Positions 63,114 through 64,000 of a DNA stretch of 64,000 nucleotides are shown here, piece by piece. Origin of the DNA: Affinundibacterium baiyunense (lineage in GTDB: Bacteria; Pseudomonadota; Gammaproteobacteria; Burkholderiales; Burkholderiaceae_D). Under the pieces are notes generated by a model. The model worked only from the letters and a program-made list of their open reading frames with translations, did not search any database and was not told the DNA's origin. Within the stretch, counting starts at the first letter, position 1. The number at the start of each line of letters is the position of its first letter. The stretch covers positions 62,001-126,000 of the forward strand of contig NZ_JAGSPM010000002.1 in NCBI RefSeq assembly GCF_018139645.1. The letters are read 5' to 3'. The position numbers and the translations under genes were made by a program.

Positions 63114-64000
63114 CTATTTTCTACCCGCAGCTGGCGCATGCTGGCGTTGCAGCGACATCAAATTTTGCACGATGCTTAAATCAAGCTGATGCCGTCTTTG
63201 TAAATCAGCCTCGCGTTGTTCACGCTCTTCGCGCAAACGATCCTGTAGCATCTTCATTGATTGCTCCAAACTCATACCATGCTGAATTTGCGCCATCGCA
63301 CTCATCGCTTGCGCCGCATGACTCGATTGTCCCGCTTGCGTTGCCAGAATTTGCTCTGCACTCATACTCGCTTGCGTTTGCAATTTCATCAAATCTGCCA
63401 AGGCATTCGCATTCGCGACATCAGCGGTGGCGATCTTGCCAGTCTCACTAAAGTTCGCGATTGCTTGTAGTCGCTCGATTTGCGCTTCTTCAATCGCAAT
63501 TTGATGTTGCTGTTGTAATTTCATACGACTTTCTTCAATCGCGTACACCGCCAATGCAGCTTGCTCTTGACGTTGTTGCTCTTGATCTTGAAAGCGCGCG
63601 TGCAACTCTATCGTGCGCTGTAATTTCTCCTGTTGGCTAGCGCTACGTGTTTGTTCTGTTCGCTGTTGAATCGTGTCAATCTGTTCCTGTACTTGTGCCA
63701 ATTTCAGCGCCGCATCAATCTGTTTAAGTTGCTGCGTTCTTTGCTGTTCTTGTTGTAGATCGTCAATGCGGGTCTTATGTAACTCTTGCTCCCATGCCTG
63801 CATACGCTGAAATTCACGCGCCCGTAATTCGGTCTCTAAGCTGATGCTTATCAAGGCATGTTTTTGCCGTTCATCTGCTAACTCTTGCTCAGCTTGCTGC
63901 AGATGCTGCTGCTTTTGCTTTTGCAATTCTCGCTGTGCGGCTTGTTCGGTTTGATCTGCGATCAAACTATTTTGAGCGATCTCATGTTCAAGCTGAATTT
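63114..64000 (-). CDS. Long coiled-coil protein (partial, runs off the window edge)
   Basis: The frame stays open from its stop at 63114 to the window edge at 64000, so the N terminus lies outside. The visible 295 residues are almost entirely charged and Gln-rich heptads (QREL.KQKQQHLQQAEQEL, RIDDLQQEQQRTQQLKQID, RDRLREEREQREADLQRRHQLD). No domain with a known activity is seen. It lies 66 bases upstream of the kinase on the same strand, which also has a Gln-rich coiled coil, so the two proteins may interact. Confidence 0.85.
   Translation of the reverse strand, partial: IQLEHEIAQNSLIADQTEQAAQRELQKQKQQHLQQAEQELADERQKHALISISLETELRAREFQRMQAWEQELHKTRIDDLQQEQQRTQQLKQIDAALKLAQVQEQIDTIQQRTEQTRSASQQEKLQRTIELHARFQDQEQQRQEQAALAVYAIEESRMKLQQQHQIAIEEAQIERLQAIANFSETGKIATADVANANALADLMKLQTQASMSAEQILATQAGQSSHAAQAMSAMAQIQHGMSLEQSMKMLQDRLREEREQREADLQRRHQLDLSIVQNLMSLQRQHAPAAGRK

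Overview
The window comes from a Gram-negative bacterium, most likely a betaproteobacterium of the Burkholderiales. I would guess Oxalobacteraceae or an Undibacterium-like genus, but that is inference. The reasons are a Burkholderiales-style general porin, the ubiquinone hydroxylase Coq7, paired DUF1800/DUF1501 exported proteins, and many LysR, GGDEF/EAL and VOC genes. No rRNA, tRNA, CRISPR array, transposase or integrase was recognised.

Positions 1-25649 hold one long plus-strand cluster for an extracellular contractile injection system (eCIS, of the PVC/antifeeding-prophage class). It enters the window already in progress. The order is the end of a DUF4255/Pvc16 terminator protein, an unknown beta-rich protein, one large sheath, two tube proteins, a DUF5908 mini-protein, a LysM-tailed Pvc7-like protein, a VgrG-like spike, a PAAR tip, a gp25 wedge, a Pvc11-like baseplate protein, a candidate fibre, a 97-residue internally duplicated protein, a Pvc12-like baseplate protein, a 2062-residue tape-measure protein, a Pvc15-like AAA+ ATPase, and a 1156-residue membrane protein. 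The last protein carries a peptidoglycan-binding-like domain, a GH18-like domain whose catalytic motif is degenerate, and three C-terminal membrane segments. It overlaps the ATPase gene by 4 bases and a terminator follows it. It is the best candidate for something undescribed: a membrane or envelope anchor or a release factor for the injection system. No toxin payload is seen in the window; payload genes may lie upstream.

Positions 25700-47600 are mostly housekeeping and accessory metabolism. They include a pirin and azoreductase with a divergent LysR regulator, two paralogous small lipoproteins, a Tat-exported GH109-type oxidoreductase-fold enzyme, a hotdog thioesterase, a solute-binding protein, RidA, a ClpP-like protease, two large GGDEF-EAL proteins, a GNAT gene coupled to a secreted protein, an Asp/Glu racemase, a DOPA-dioxygenase-like enzyme, an hpd-VOC tyrosine-catabolism pair with a divergent LysR gene, and an outer-membrane protein paired with a PstS-like protein.

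Positions 47600-64000 hold a CBM9/beta-barrel protein, a general porin with an intricate 5' leader, coq7, uvrD (possibly leaderless), a DEDDh exonuclease, small membrane proteins, a TonB-like protein, the DUF1800/DUF1501 pair, a MarR regulator with a near-consensus promoter overlapped by a perfect palindrome, and a Ser/Thr kinase with an upstream coiled-coil gene cut by the window edge. Several strong bidirectional or single-strand terminators mark the transcription units.
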